A stretch of DNA of 64,000 nucleotides, from positions 18,990,001-19,054,000 of the forward strand of contig OZ020317.1 of assembly GCA_963971305.1 (NCBI GenBank), written 5' to 3'. Made by a program: the position numbers and the translations under genes. Position 1 is the stretch's first letter, and every line of letters begins with the position of its first letter. This document shows positions 57,001-64,000 of the stretch, one piece after another. Under the pieces are notes generated by a model. It was given only the letters and a program-made list of their open reading frames with translations. It searched no databases and was not told the DNA's origin. The stretch is from Arcuatula senhousia (taxonomy: Eukaryota; Mollusca; Bivalvia; Mytilida; Mytilidae).

Positions 57001-59863
57001 AAAAGGAAGGTAAATTCCTGGTAGTGTATACATACATATACATGTAAAGTGTACATGGGTGTTATTTATTTGTATTATCTAACTTACACTTAAAGGAGAC
57101 GGATTTAAATAATACTTTTAGTCTTGCTTCTGAATCCTTTTATTAATTTGCATATAATTGTTCCTTTGTTATGTTTCTTTCATTGTAAAATGTTATACAA
57201 ATTATTAATAAAATATGTTTACACTAAGTTACATGACTTACACCTAGTAATGAGAGAAAATAAGTGGAAGAAAGGAGACGAGGAAGGGAGATGGGAGAGA
57301 GAAAGAGAAGAATCAATGAGAAAAAGAAGATTAAATGGGAGAGTTTTCCTAAGATCATCTCCTTTGGTAAAAGTATCTCCTTGTCACGCCCCTATAGTCA
57401 TATGCATCATTTCCATAACAATAATACTTTGGGAAAATATTTATCAACTTTCTATTGCTAGTCCATGCTAGTAGGAATTTGTCAAGCATCAAAAGTTCTG
57501 GTAATTTATTCTAAATTTTAGTATAGCCAGCTTAACGTTACAAATGTATACATATGTTTTGTCTGTTATTTTAATAAGAATAAAGAAATGTAGCAGTTCA
57601 AATGCACACGACATCAATCATATCAAAATTTCAGAATGTCCAACAATTCTAACTAAAGAGTGACTAAAGTGATTCCTTTATACCCCCCACACTCTGTTTG
57701 CGTAGGGTATATTTATTGTTTCATGTTTTAAGTATTATCATGATCATCATCATTGTATACATACATGTAAATGAAACCATGTCCTTTTACCAATACCATT
57801 TTACTGAACAATTACTCTCTCTTTTATTACCTGCTTGGCAGAGGTCAAACATTGACTTTTGCCACTTTTCTAGAAGTTATTGTCTCTTCATTTGGCTTCA
57901 CATACCATGAAACATAGTGCCATTCAGGAACATTCGGGATTTTAGAAATGTAGAATGGCGGGTCAATTTATTCAATCTCAAGAAAATAGATTTGAAAATT
58001 CCTTAATTACGCTCTTAATTCACTGACATCGGCAACCAGTTCCCAGTAAATTCTGGCATGTCTGGGTAAGAGCTCAACAATTACAAAAATTACTCAAAGT
58101 GGAAGAACATTTATTGTAAACATGGTAAAAGACCTTTCCTACATGTTTCCTTCCAGTGGTGAAGATAAAAATGATTTTCCTAAAGGGCCAATGATAAAAT
58201 AAGCTCCGCCCTGGCTGCCACGTTTTTTGACGGAACAATACGAAATTTCTTAAGGACCTCATTCAAAAATCATTCCTGTACACACATTTGTACACAGTTT
58301 AGTTGAATTTGCTTTATCAGTTTCAGTGAAGAAGATCTATGAAAATTTTGATTTTCCAGGAATGTGCAGAAAAATATTGAAAATTGACAATACATTTGTA
58401 AAAGCATGAAAAGCCCATGAAGCATTAGAGAAAGGGTTTCCAAAATTAACATGATTAAATCTTGTCAAAACTGACATTTCTCCACTACAAAAATGTACAT
58501 TGTATTTGTTTAGTTTAATCAAATGCTAAGCAAAGCTTAAGCCAATATGTCATGTATGTTAAACATTTTGAAAATTTTACTACAAGACTGTATAAAAGTT
58601 ATTGGTTTTCACTCTAATATGTCTAACATTACAGTATGAGAGTCACCGTTAGTCTCTTGTTGTACATTTGTACTTACAATGTAATCTTGAGTGGAGAAAT
58701 GTTGTTTGCACTTGACGGCAGCGAGTTGTGGAATCTTGAATTACATGCCCATAACATTACCATGTTACATACAATGTTTATGTACTGCAGGTAATAAACA
58801 TGACTTATGCTTTTTAAAAAGGCACATGTTCATGATGTTACGGTTAATACGGCAAATTTGGGAAAAACCGTAAAAACAAGATATTCTTATTGTTACGGTA
58901 AAGACCAAAATCAGGAAGGATGACAGGACAGAGACCAAATCTTTCTCCGTCCTGTCATCATGGTCATCCATTCCTGATTTTCGTCTTTGCCGTAACAATT
59001 AGAGGTGGCCAATGGGTTTATTTCATTCTCCTTTATTGGCAATTTTTATTTTCCTCGAATTGTGATTTGTTGAAGTAATTTTCCGTGCATCGTGATTGGA
59101 CATTGCACATTAAATGTTCTCAGCAAAATATTTTGTCTGTGATTCGTTTTCAGCATGTTTTACAGTAATAAACAGTCAAACTTTTATCCGTGAACAGAAA
59201 TGTAGCCGTATTTCCATGTTTCGTTATTTGCATTTTTTATTCTTCGTGATTTGAGTCCAGGACCCCCCTCCCCCAATAATAATTTCTTATTGTTACAATT
59301 TTGCCATAATCCTATCCTCTGCCTTTTCAAAACACTTTTAAAACTTACAACCCAACACTAGAGATGTATTTCCTTATTTGCTGCCACTGTCTGTTCATTT
59401 CAATCGATATGGAGGGAACTGGATTGTCTGAAACATCATCATCCTCTTTAACAGGAAACATAATTTCATTAATTGAAAAGTCAATGATGAGCTGCTCCTT
59501 TAGAGCATCAACATAAGTTTTCTGTTCATCGCTCATGGGTCCAAAACAACCAGTTTTAGTGTAAGCTATATCCAAGACCTCCAACGGTGAAGAATGATAT
59601 TCATCATCATAATAAATTCCCAGCTTTTCCAGACAAGTAGTATTCCAACGAGACGTTGAAGGAGGAAGTTTTTCTGTGCCATCTAAGTAGGAGTCCAATG
59701 AGCTTCCAGAATACGACCTAGCCTTTGACATCGCTGATAACTGTTTTGGGTAGATGTTAATTAAATTACCTGAACGCACACCAATGGTTTTCACCTTCCA
59801 AAATTTCCCTCCGGTGTTCCGGGTAAATTTAACAGTTATTATTCGGAGCATCTCGGATATCAT
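47835..59863 (-). CDS. Five-exon gene for an unrecognised 417-aa protein with a D-X8-E-X-K motif
   Basis: Exons on the minus strand: E1 59863-59349, E2 56804-56625, E3 54436-54283, E4 50936-50700, E5 48002-47835. Every junction has AG/GT sites and the phases match: the two split Leu codons rejoin as TT|A and TT|G, the other two are phase 0. Summed length is 1254 nt. I know no homologue. Residues 1-45 are basic with FTRNTGGKFWKV; 136-148 are acidic (VKEDDDVSDN); 233-283 end in SDANADLVAIVSVVE, which joins IKK in E4 to give D274...E283-I-K285. That matches the PD-(D/E)XK nuclease pattern of acidic residue, hydrophobic strand, E-X-K. GQHGGELLMY follows about 35 residues later. The C-terminus is lysine-rich. 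Start chosen at the first ATG not overlapping the divergent THAP exon; a longer frame reaches 60019 but runs antisense to that exon. AATAAA overlaps the stop codon (47836-47831). Nuclease function is inference only. Confidence 0.8.
48054..48222 (-). repeat. Three tandem 57-bp units in the last intron
   Basis: acaatgagattatatgtgta recurs at 48054 (one change), 48111 and 48168. The units are nearly identical, hence recent. They lie 50-220 bp upstream of the exon 5 acceptor in transcript direction. A diverged single unit occurs near 51140. Confidence 0.85.
48425..48530. repeat. Dispersed repeat fragment
   Basis: cttaggacaggcacatataa, then ggggttaaattagttttttgg, then ccttcccctta; diverged copy near 35517-35580. 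Confidence 0.4.
48562..49942. mobile_element. 1.38-kb element with perfect 12-bp inverted ends, itself interrupted
   Basis: ATACGACCGCAA at 48562-48573 and its reverse complement at 49931-49942. The interior has three 148-bp units around ggccccttttggcccctta (48783, 48931, 49078), then an inserted fragment of the inner family (49138-49690), then another ggccccttttggccc unit, then a gacgacgacaacgacaac run near 49876. A small cgcaaattttttgcg hairpin sits at the right end. All ORFs here are repeat by-products. Lies in intron 4 of the 417-aa gene. Confidence 0.7.
49138..49690 (+). mobile_element. Fragment of the 43.2-45.1 kb family, nested
   Basis: Shares aatgagctgaacattaaagc, aagcaacagctt, ggggctgtagccccttgaag and the tail ctggtctatttttagccacg through tgttcagtagtttcagagga with 44470-44955. 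Confidence 0.7.
50455..50660 (+). repeat. aggtcgcaaggtcgctttt repeat cluster
   Basis: Several imperfect copies of caggtcgcaaggttgctttc / caggtcgttttt lie between ggggggctcccgcagggtac and ctgggggagccg. A shorter relative begins at 51008 (ctctcgcagggtaccccc). Confidence 0.5.
50700..50936 (-). CDS. Exon 4 of the 417-aa gene
   Basis: 79 complete codons, IKKRSIQREQGQQTLTEARL through PGMLVIGTE. Acceptor TTTGCAG, donor GAA|GTAAGT. Contributes the E-X-K lysine and the GQHGGELLMYTPF segment. Confidence 0.8.
51370..52790 (+). repeat. ~150-bp tandem array, interrupted
   Basis: Anchor aagcaggaatggacttt recurs at 51391, 51532, 51687 and (diverged) 51831, with ccattcttctgtaagtggtc and cagccagcatcc in each unit. 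Units resume at 52490-52790 after an inserted element. Confidence 0.75.
51885..52488 (+). mobile_element. Inserted element with ~180-bp units and 3' hairpin
   Basis: Starts at ctagaaaaactgtgagccgc, has three units around agtagatgcacatctacatt (51961, about 52134, about 52307), then a gaaggacggacggaaggacg run (52410), then the hairpin CCCCCCACTT-ttg-AAGTGGGGGG (52459-52481). The outer repeat phrase catgcagaaaa breaks on its left and resumes as aaggtcacagccagcatcc on its right. Confidence 0.7.
52890..53745 (+). mobile_element. 181-bp-repeat element, uninterrupted copy
   Basis: Begins attgtcaaagtcaatcaacc and has four units with anchor acccaatatcagatgcctag (53050 onward). Ends agtaatacccatgtcttgcc. 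Same family as 43195-45770. Lies in intron 3-4 territory of the 417-aa gene. Confidence 0.7.
54283..54436 (-). CDS. Exon 3 of the 417-aa gene
   Basis: Follows a polypyrimidine TTTTTTTTTAG acceptor. Codes for PGSLWKAKKILCSTAV through SDANADLVAIVSVVE, donor GAG|GTAAAC. Carries the acidic residues and hydrophobic strand of the putative nuclease motif. Confidence 0.8.
54450..54775 (+). mobile_element. Diverged relative of the 51.9-52.5 kb insert, joined to a 181-bp-family end
   Basis: Opens with atactgtgagtgagctcact, contains cacatctccatatggtat and gtttcatcaaaatccacgca, then the other family's end aacacatatgtcatgtatgt. Abuts the polypyrimidine tract of exon 3. Confidence 0.45.
54780..55030 (-). 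pseudogene. RT-family retroelement fragment, C-terminus plus tail
   Basis: The minus strand reads KGYVVPRLLSSLKKFYGRHL, then QLIERYRVS, continuing into the tail with cggaactgc-type sequence (gtcagcagttcctgcc). It links the solo tails elsewhere to the RT-coding family. Confidence 0.65.
55200..56125. mobile_element. ggccccttt-repeat element copy
   Basis: Starts aaaacattgaaccctgtacg then ccccaatatggac, as at 48575-48615. Has about three units around ggccccttatttctaaacga (55588, 55749, 55912; about 162 bp) and ends with gacagacggattgacggagt. The 130-codon minus ORF at 55446-55838 is a read-through of the repeats. Confidence 0.65.
56625..56804 (-). CDS. Exon 2 of the 417-aa gene
   Basis: The correct frame gives SNQASPSVAQEFIRDLSKVI and later DLYVTVFNDFARICRVDV. 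A longer open frame on the same strand (from 56739) is a shadow; only the frame given here joins E1 and E3 in phase. Acceptor TTTTCAG, donor TT|GTAAGT. Confidence 0.8.
57254..57343 (+). repeat. Purine-rich tract
   Basis: Almost uninterrupted A/G over about 90 bases (gagaaaataagtggaagaaa, gggagatgggagagagaaag). It lies in intron 1 of the 417-aa gene. The two overlapping ORFs through it are low-complexity. Confidence 0.7.
57344..58880. other. Intron 1 of the 417-aa gene, nothing recognised
   Basis: AT-rich, only short ORFs. A fragment tataccccccac...gtagggtat near 57680 resembles the end of the 51.9-52.5 kb insert. Confidence 0.4.
58889..58999. repeat. Long imperfect palindrome
   Basis: The left arm (attgttacggtaaagac, aaaatcaggaaggatga, caggac) is mirrored by the right arm (gtcctgtcatc, ttcctgattttcgtctttgc, cgtaacaatt), with a short loop around aaatctttct. 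Arms are about 45-50 bp. Confidence 0.8.
59001..59270 (-). mobile_element. ~270-bp dispersed element, minus copy
   Basis: Reverse complement matches 47252-47535 throughout (cacggataaaagtttgactg, tccaatcacgatgcac, caataaaggagaatgaaata). Lies in intron 1 of the 417-aa gene, next to exon 1. Confidence 0.75.
59349..59863 (-). CDS. Exon 1 of the 417-aa gene
   Basis: Codes for residues 1-171 plus two bases. Begins MISEMLRIITVKFTRNTGGK and ends in GTT GGG TT before GTAAGT. Composition is typical of real coding sequence (W, C, Y, charged residues mixed), with no repeats. Confidence 0.8.
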
Positions 59864-59924
59864 CCTTTTACTTCCGGCAACAAAATAACAAAAACAACGC
59901 GTTTTAAAGCCAAAAATCCTTGAA
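59864..59924. promoter_or_regulatory. Putative bidirectional promoter
   Basis: Only 61 bp separate the start codons of two divergent genes. The interval contains ACTTCCGG (59870-59877), an ETS/GABP-type site common in TATA-less bidirectional promoters, and no TATA box. Transcription start sites may lie within the opposite gene's first exon. Confidence 0.55.
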
Positions 59925-60123
59925 ATGCCGCAATATTGTTGCGTGCCAGGTTGCACAGGGTTCGGGGGGATTAAATTCCCCACCGACAAAGATCTAAATA
60001 TGAAGTGGAGGGTCGCCATAAAGAGAAGAGACCCTAAAACAAAGGGACTGTGGAAGCCAGGGAAATATGATGTAGTATGCCTAGCTCACTTCACAGAAAC
60101 AGATTTTAGAGTGGCAAAGTCAG
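59925..60123 (+). CDS. Exon 1: THAP zinc finger
   Basis: 66 codons plus one base. Carries CCVPGC, the WRVAIKRRDP segment and CLAHFTETDF. Without splicing the frame would stop at TAG 60126-60128. Confidence 0.88.
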
Positions 60124-63100
60124 GTTAGATCATTACATAAAGATATCATGATGGTTTAATTTTAAAATATCATTCCTTTCACAAATAGATGTTGTGTAAT
60201 AAACGATGAAACTTCCACAAAGTCAGGGGACACTTTTACCATGCATTAATTTTTGATGTCATATTGTATGTGTCACTCACTCTTTGTACAACATATCCTG
60301 TTCTGTTCCAGATTAGTCTTTTTTTAAAAACAAAGAATTGAAATGCAATTATCTTTTGTGATTGGAAAAAATATAAATTTTACATTTAAATAAAATTATT
60401 GATTGATTGTTTGTTGTGGAATCTACTTCTATACAGTATCTGCAAGTGCAAACAAACATACGGCATGATGTAGGAATATATACATGTACATGTATGTATA
60501 CATCACTGCGTAAAACAACAACAAACGATCAGTAATTATACAAGTTTTGTAAACATGTTTGACAGTGCACATGATGAGAAGAATTATGATCTGCCACCTT
60601 GTTTGCCCGTATAAAAATATTGGGAAGATATATTTTATAAAGAGTTTGTTAAATGTTGGACTTTCTGTTATTTACGATATGATTAATTCTACATACATAC
60701 TAACTTACATTTGTACTTAGGGTCAATCATTGAGGTGTCCTAATGTCTTATCTTGCATTGTCAATAATGTTTGGGTCTTTTATGTTTTTGTTTTTGGTTT
60801 TCTCATGTCTACATGTACATGTACTTGAATAACACAGAGGAAGAAAGTTAACTGAATAAATACTGTAAATTTTCTTGTAAACAAAGGATATTAACAGAAT
60901 TATGGAACAGGATTTGTTGGTTTTAATACTAAGAACTTAAATCCAATGATCATGATGATGTACATGTAAATTCTGGAAAAAATAAATGATTTCAGTTCTA
61001 GTTTATGATCATTAATTGAGGCCATAATAAAATAATGTCCTAGATTCTCATCCAATTTTCTATAAAATATGGGGCAGATGGGAAAATTTGATATTTTATT
61101 TTTTTTATCCATTTTGATAAAATATTCTGCCATTTTTATAGCAAAAAACTAACATAAATTGCCAAAAAAAAAAAAAAAAAAAATAAGGGGCTGGAATATA
61201 GGGGCAGGAGGGGATGAGAATCTAGAATATTTTTTTATATTGGCCTAATGATTAATTTTATGCATGAGTTTTGACTTTGTTTGCTTTGTGGTTTGTTTAT
61301 TGTTTCAGGTTGACTTGATGAAGCTCAAGTGTGTAAGTATATTTTATGAAACCTGTATCATGTAAATTTGTCAGTCCCTGACCCATATACATATATAGAT
61401 GTACATAAAAAGTTTCATGAATTTCTTTGAGAACTTTGATACAATAGCTTCATGATCTTCATGCTTATGAGTGACCAAACTGCGAACACTGGAATAACAT
61501 AAACATAAATTTATTTAATCATTAATGCATTCAGATACAATGTACCATACTTACATGTAGCTTGATATAACCATTAAAACACAGTCTAGTCATATTTTTA
61601 CAAACAAAACAAGCACAACATATATTTAAAAAAAAATCAAAAATATTAAAAGTCTAAAACTGTGAATAAATTAATTTGTACACATAAATATTTTTATATA
61701 GTTTAATAAAGCTATACAGATCATTTAACTTGAAGGGGGGGCCTTGTTTTTTTGCTTTGGTCAAATTTTTTTTCCCACATGGAGCTTGAAAATATTTATT
61801 TTTTGAAGGGGTTGTAAAAAAATATTTTTTTTTCATTTCCTTATTTTTTCCCTACCCTCTGCTGCCAAAATATTTTATCTGAAAACATTTTATCGAAATA
61901 TTTTTTAGGAAAAAATGAAGCCCTCCCTTCAAGTTAAATGGTCTGTCCCAAACATAGAATAAGAAAAGAACATAATATTGCTTTAAATAATGGTACATAT
62001 ATATATATATAGTAATGTACATGATGTATATATGAATTAATATACAGAAATGTGTAGATGAATTAATACAGAGATTGGAATTACTCTATTATTTTTATTA
62101 TTCTTTTGGACTAAATGATGCATTCATTTTACATGTTTTAGTTTCAAAGCAGTTTCGATTTAGTTTTAATGATAAGTTTAACTACAGTATGAAAAGCAAT
62201 TTTTTTAGGGAAATATTTGATGCAGACAGAGCAAAGCAATTGATTTTTCTTAAAAGTACCTGTATGCAATATATTATATATCATTAAAAAGAGAAAAAAT
62301 GAAAGGGGTAATTCTGTACAAAAACTTCATTTTTTTTTTATAGGTGCAAGAAAACGTATTAAGAAAAATGTTGTGCCATCTGTTTTCCAATTTAAAGAGG
62401 AGTCTGCTACCCCCAGGTCTTCTAAGTATCTGAGAAGCAAAAATGCAAATGCCAGTGACCATGAGATGGCCTTGGATGATTTGGACCTGCCATTTGCATC
62501 AGAGGTCACCGTAGGAGAGAGTAAGAGCGAAGAAGAGCCAGACATGTTTTATGCTGTCCCATTAGACAAAGATGCAGCAGTACAGTGTACCCTATTGGGA
62601 AAGTTTTCCGTATATAATTATGCTGACAATCCTAAAGTCATTCAATATTATACATCTTTTGACGACTTAACTCACTTTATGCTTTTTTTCAATTGTCTTG
62701 GTCCTGCTGTGTTTGATTTAAATTTTAAATGTTCTGTTTTGAAACCAGAGGACCAACTTTTTATGACTTTAATTAAGTTAAGACAAGCTAAGGAAGATGT
62801 AGAGCTCAGCTTCATGTTTGAAGTTTCTGAATCTACTGTTTCCAAAGTTATTTTAACATGGATTAATTTTATGTATTTCCAGTTAAAAGAATTAAACCTC
62901 TGGCCTTCAAGAGAAGTTATTGATGAGTACATGCCCGAAGACTTTCATCACAAGTTTCCAAGAACTAGGGTAATTTTAGATGCCACAGAGACCCCTATTC
63001 AGAAACCCTCTAATGTAGAGGCCCAAAGTATTACATGGTCTAGTTATAAACATAAGAATACATTAAAAACTATGGTTGGTTGTACACCTAGAGGTGTAGT

Positions 63101-63500
63101 GTCTTATGTAAGTGACTCCTATGGAGGATCTGCTAGTGATCGCCAGATTATAGAAAAATCTGAGCTATTAGATAAGAACAAAGAAATGTTTAATAAGAGA
63201 GATGCCATAATGGCTGATAGAGGTATTATGGTCCAAGATCTTTTTGCATGTCAAGATGTCTTTGTAAATACACCAACTATGTTAAAAGGTAAATCACAAC
63301 TAGAGCCAGCAGAAGTAGTTAAAGACAGACGTGTTGCATCTAAGCGGATTCATGTAGAAAGAGTTATCGGTCTAGCCAAAAGGTTCAAAATATTGAAACA
63401 GGAACTGCCTTCAAGTAAACTTGTGCTTGGCTCTAGAATAGTGTTTGTATGTTTTAGTATAGTTAATTTCAGAAAATGCATTGTCAGTAAAACTGCTTAG
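59925..63500 (+). CDS. THAP-domain PIF/Harbinger-type transposase (two exons, 451 aa)
   Basis: Exon 1 59925-60123 and exon 2 62344-63500 join as G|GT to restore Gly67 (donor TCAG|GTTAGA, acceptor TTTTATAG). Residues 1-81 form a THAP zinc finger: MPQYCCVPGC supplies the first cysteines, VCLAHF the C-x2-H pair, and NVVPSVF stands for the AVPTIF box, which only appears once the exons are joined. Residues 201-248 look like the helix-turn-helix of DDE_Tnp_4 proteins (LIKLRQAKEDVELSFMFEVS). The nuclease domain has D279 (LDATET), D358 (MADRG) and E405 (HVERVIG), so the DDE triad is complete, with no stop or frameshift. Length fits THAP-fused Harbinger proteins of invertebrates. No terminal inverted repeats were found around it, so it may be a domesticated gene rather than a mobile copy. 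AATAAA lies at 63954-63959. Confidence 0.88.
60129..61710 (+). other. Intron of the THAP transposase gene
   Basis: AT-rich, with a run of 20 or so A near 61164 and several tgtacatgta repeats. Nothing else recognised. A 24-nt segment bounded by TTTCAG and GTAAGT (61309-61332) looks like an exon but brings a stop (see rejected items). Confidence 0.5.
61716..61946. mobile_element. 231-bp MITE in the transposase intron
   Basis: The ends are inverted repeats of about 28 bp with few mismatches: acagatcatttaacttgaag at the left against the reverse complement of cttcaagttaaatggtctgt at the right, both followed by G-rich runs. No ORF of note. The flanking duplication is unclear. Confidence 0.65.
62344..63500 (+). 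CDS. Exon 2: end of THAP domain, HTH and DDE nuclease
   Basis: Opens GT GCA AGA AAA CGT after the TATAG acceptor and stays open to TAG at 63498-63500. It includes an acidic linker (SKSEEEPD) between the THAP and transposase parts. Confidence 0.88.
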
Positions 63501-64000
63501 GACTGAGAAAGGAATTAAAAATAATTTTTAGATCATGACTGGCATTTATTTATAGCATTTATGACATATTTAAGGTTTGAGAACCTCCCCATACATCATG
63601 TACATGCCATATGAATTCACTGTCCAAATCTTAACTTATGTTTTTACAACTTTATTAATATTTATGCTCAGTCGTGTACTTAAGGAAACTTTTTGACAAT
63701 GCATTTTTTGAAAGTCCTGCTTATATATCATGTGTATATTGATTTTTTTTTTAATTTCTTGATTCTTTTTAATGCAATTAATTCAGATAATTCCATTGAC
63801 ATTGCATACATGGTTTTTGTTGTAAATGCTTAATTTTTTTGAAGTGTGCTAAAACATTTTCAATCATTTTAAAAATTGGTATTGCAATGTTTTATTGAAA
63901 AGTAAATGTATTCAGGGTGTAGGTAATGGCACTTGTCTCTATTTATCTAGAATAATAAATTCCTTTCAAAAACACTTTTCATATTCCTTTGATCTTATAT
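63501..64000 (+). other. 3' flank of the transposase gene
   Basis: AT-rich, no ORF. Probable 3' UTR up to the AATAAA at 63954-63959, though earlier signals cannot be excluded. No inverted repeat matching the 5' flank was seen before the window ends. Confidence 0.4.

Larger units (their letters stand above)
58884..59296. mobile_element. Palindrome plus 270-bp element between 13-bp direct repeats
   Basis: ttcttattgttac occurs at 58884-58896 and 59284-59296. Between them lie a foldback palindrome (58889-58999) and the minus copy of the 47252-47535 element (59001-59270). The arrangement could be one composite insertion with its target duplication, or two insertions side by side. Confidence 0.5.

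Noticed and set aside
59864..60019. Extension of the 417-aa protein upstream to 60019
   Set aside because: The extra 52 codons are exactly antisense to the THAP exon, and an ATG at 59863 follows the promoter-like interval, so the open frame is probably a shadow.
61309..61332. 24-nt micro-exon between TTTCAG and GTAAGT in the transposase gene intron
   Set aside because: Added to the transcript it turns the junction codon into GGT TGA, a stop in the reading frame, whereas direct joining of exons 1 and 2 completes the THAP domain. It might be used in a rare isoform.
62672..62932. 86-codon minus ORF
   Set aside because: Antisense shadow of the transposase exon. The minus ORFs at 62274-62545 are likewise shadows.
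1..64000. tRNA or rRNA genes
   Set aside because: No cloverleaf with a GGTTCGA-type T-loop and no rRNA-like conserved stretch was seen on reading both strands, though a covariance-model scan was not possible.

Overview
The window looks like a nuclear contig from a marine bivalve, most likely a mytilid mussel. It is AT-rich and gene-poor, with introns bounded by GT/AG. It is packed with mollusc-type mobile DNA: hammerhead-ribozyme repeats of the retrozyme kind, minisatellite-bearing elements ending in (GACG)n-like microsatellites, Tc1/mariner and PIF/Harbinger remnants, and 5'-truncated reverse-transcriptase retroelements. There is no bacterial or viral gene organisation. The species call is an inference from repeat types, not from a marker gene.

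Layout. 1-17 kb: no gene seen; dispersed repeats, a decayed Tc1 transposase (8997-9891), a 1.29 kb inverted-repeat element (12269-13556) and a truncated retroelement (15325-16165). 17-43 kb: a diverged tandem duplication of a roughly 11-13 kb block. Each block carries a head-to-head pair of small three-exon genes, giving four copies (A minus, B plus, C minus, D plus). All four share a CACGTG box, a TATA-like box, a short first exon, a middle exon containing a 17-codon ORF (MGRTDYKVETVVIGQ plus two variable residues) and a last exon with AATAAA. Within the first 15 codons every difference I found among the copies is synonymous. Inserted in or between these blocks are two arrays of hammerhead repeats, a 2.4 kb element with TTA target duplications whose empty site survives in the other block, and a 146-bp satellite carrying a palindromic AGGTCA-N3-TGACCT site.

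43-60 kb: nested minisatellite elements, several of them inside the introns of a five-exon minus-strand gene (59863 to 47835; 417 aa, unrecognised). Its exon 3-4 junction creates a D-X8-E-X-K motif of the kind seen in PD-(D/E)XK nucleases. 59.9-63.5 kb: a two-exon plus-strand gene coding for a 451-aa THAP-domain protein with a PIF/Harbinger (DDE_Tnp_4) transposase domain and all three catalytic acidic residues. The two genes are divergent; their start codons are 61 bp apart around an ETS-like ACTTCCGG site, so they probably share a promoter.

The points most worth following are the four-copy micropeptide gene family, the hammerhead arrays, and the divergent transposase / putative nuclease pair. 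Functions for the micropeptide and the 417-aa protein are not known to me.
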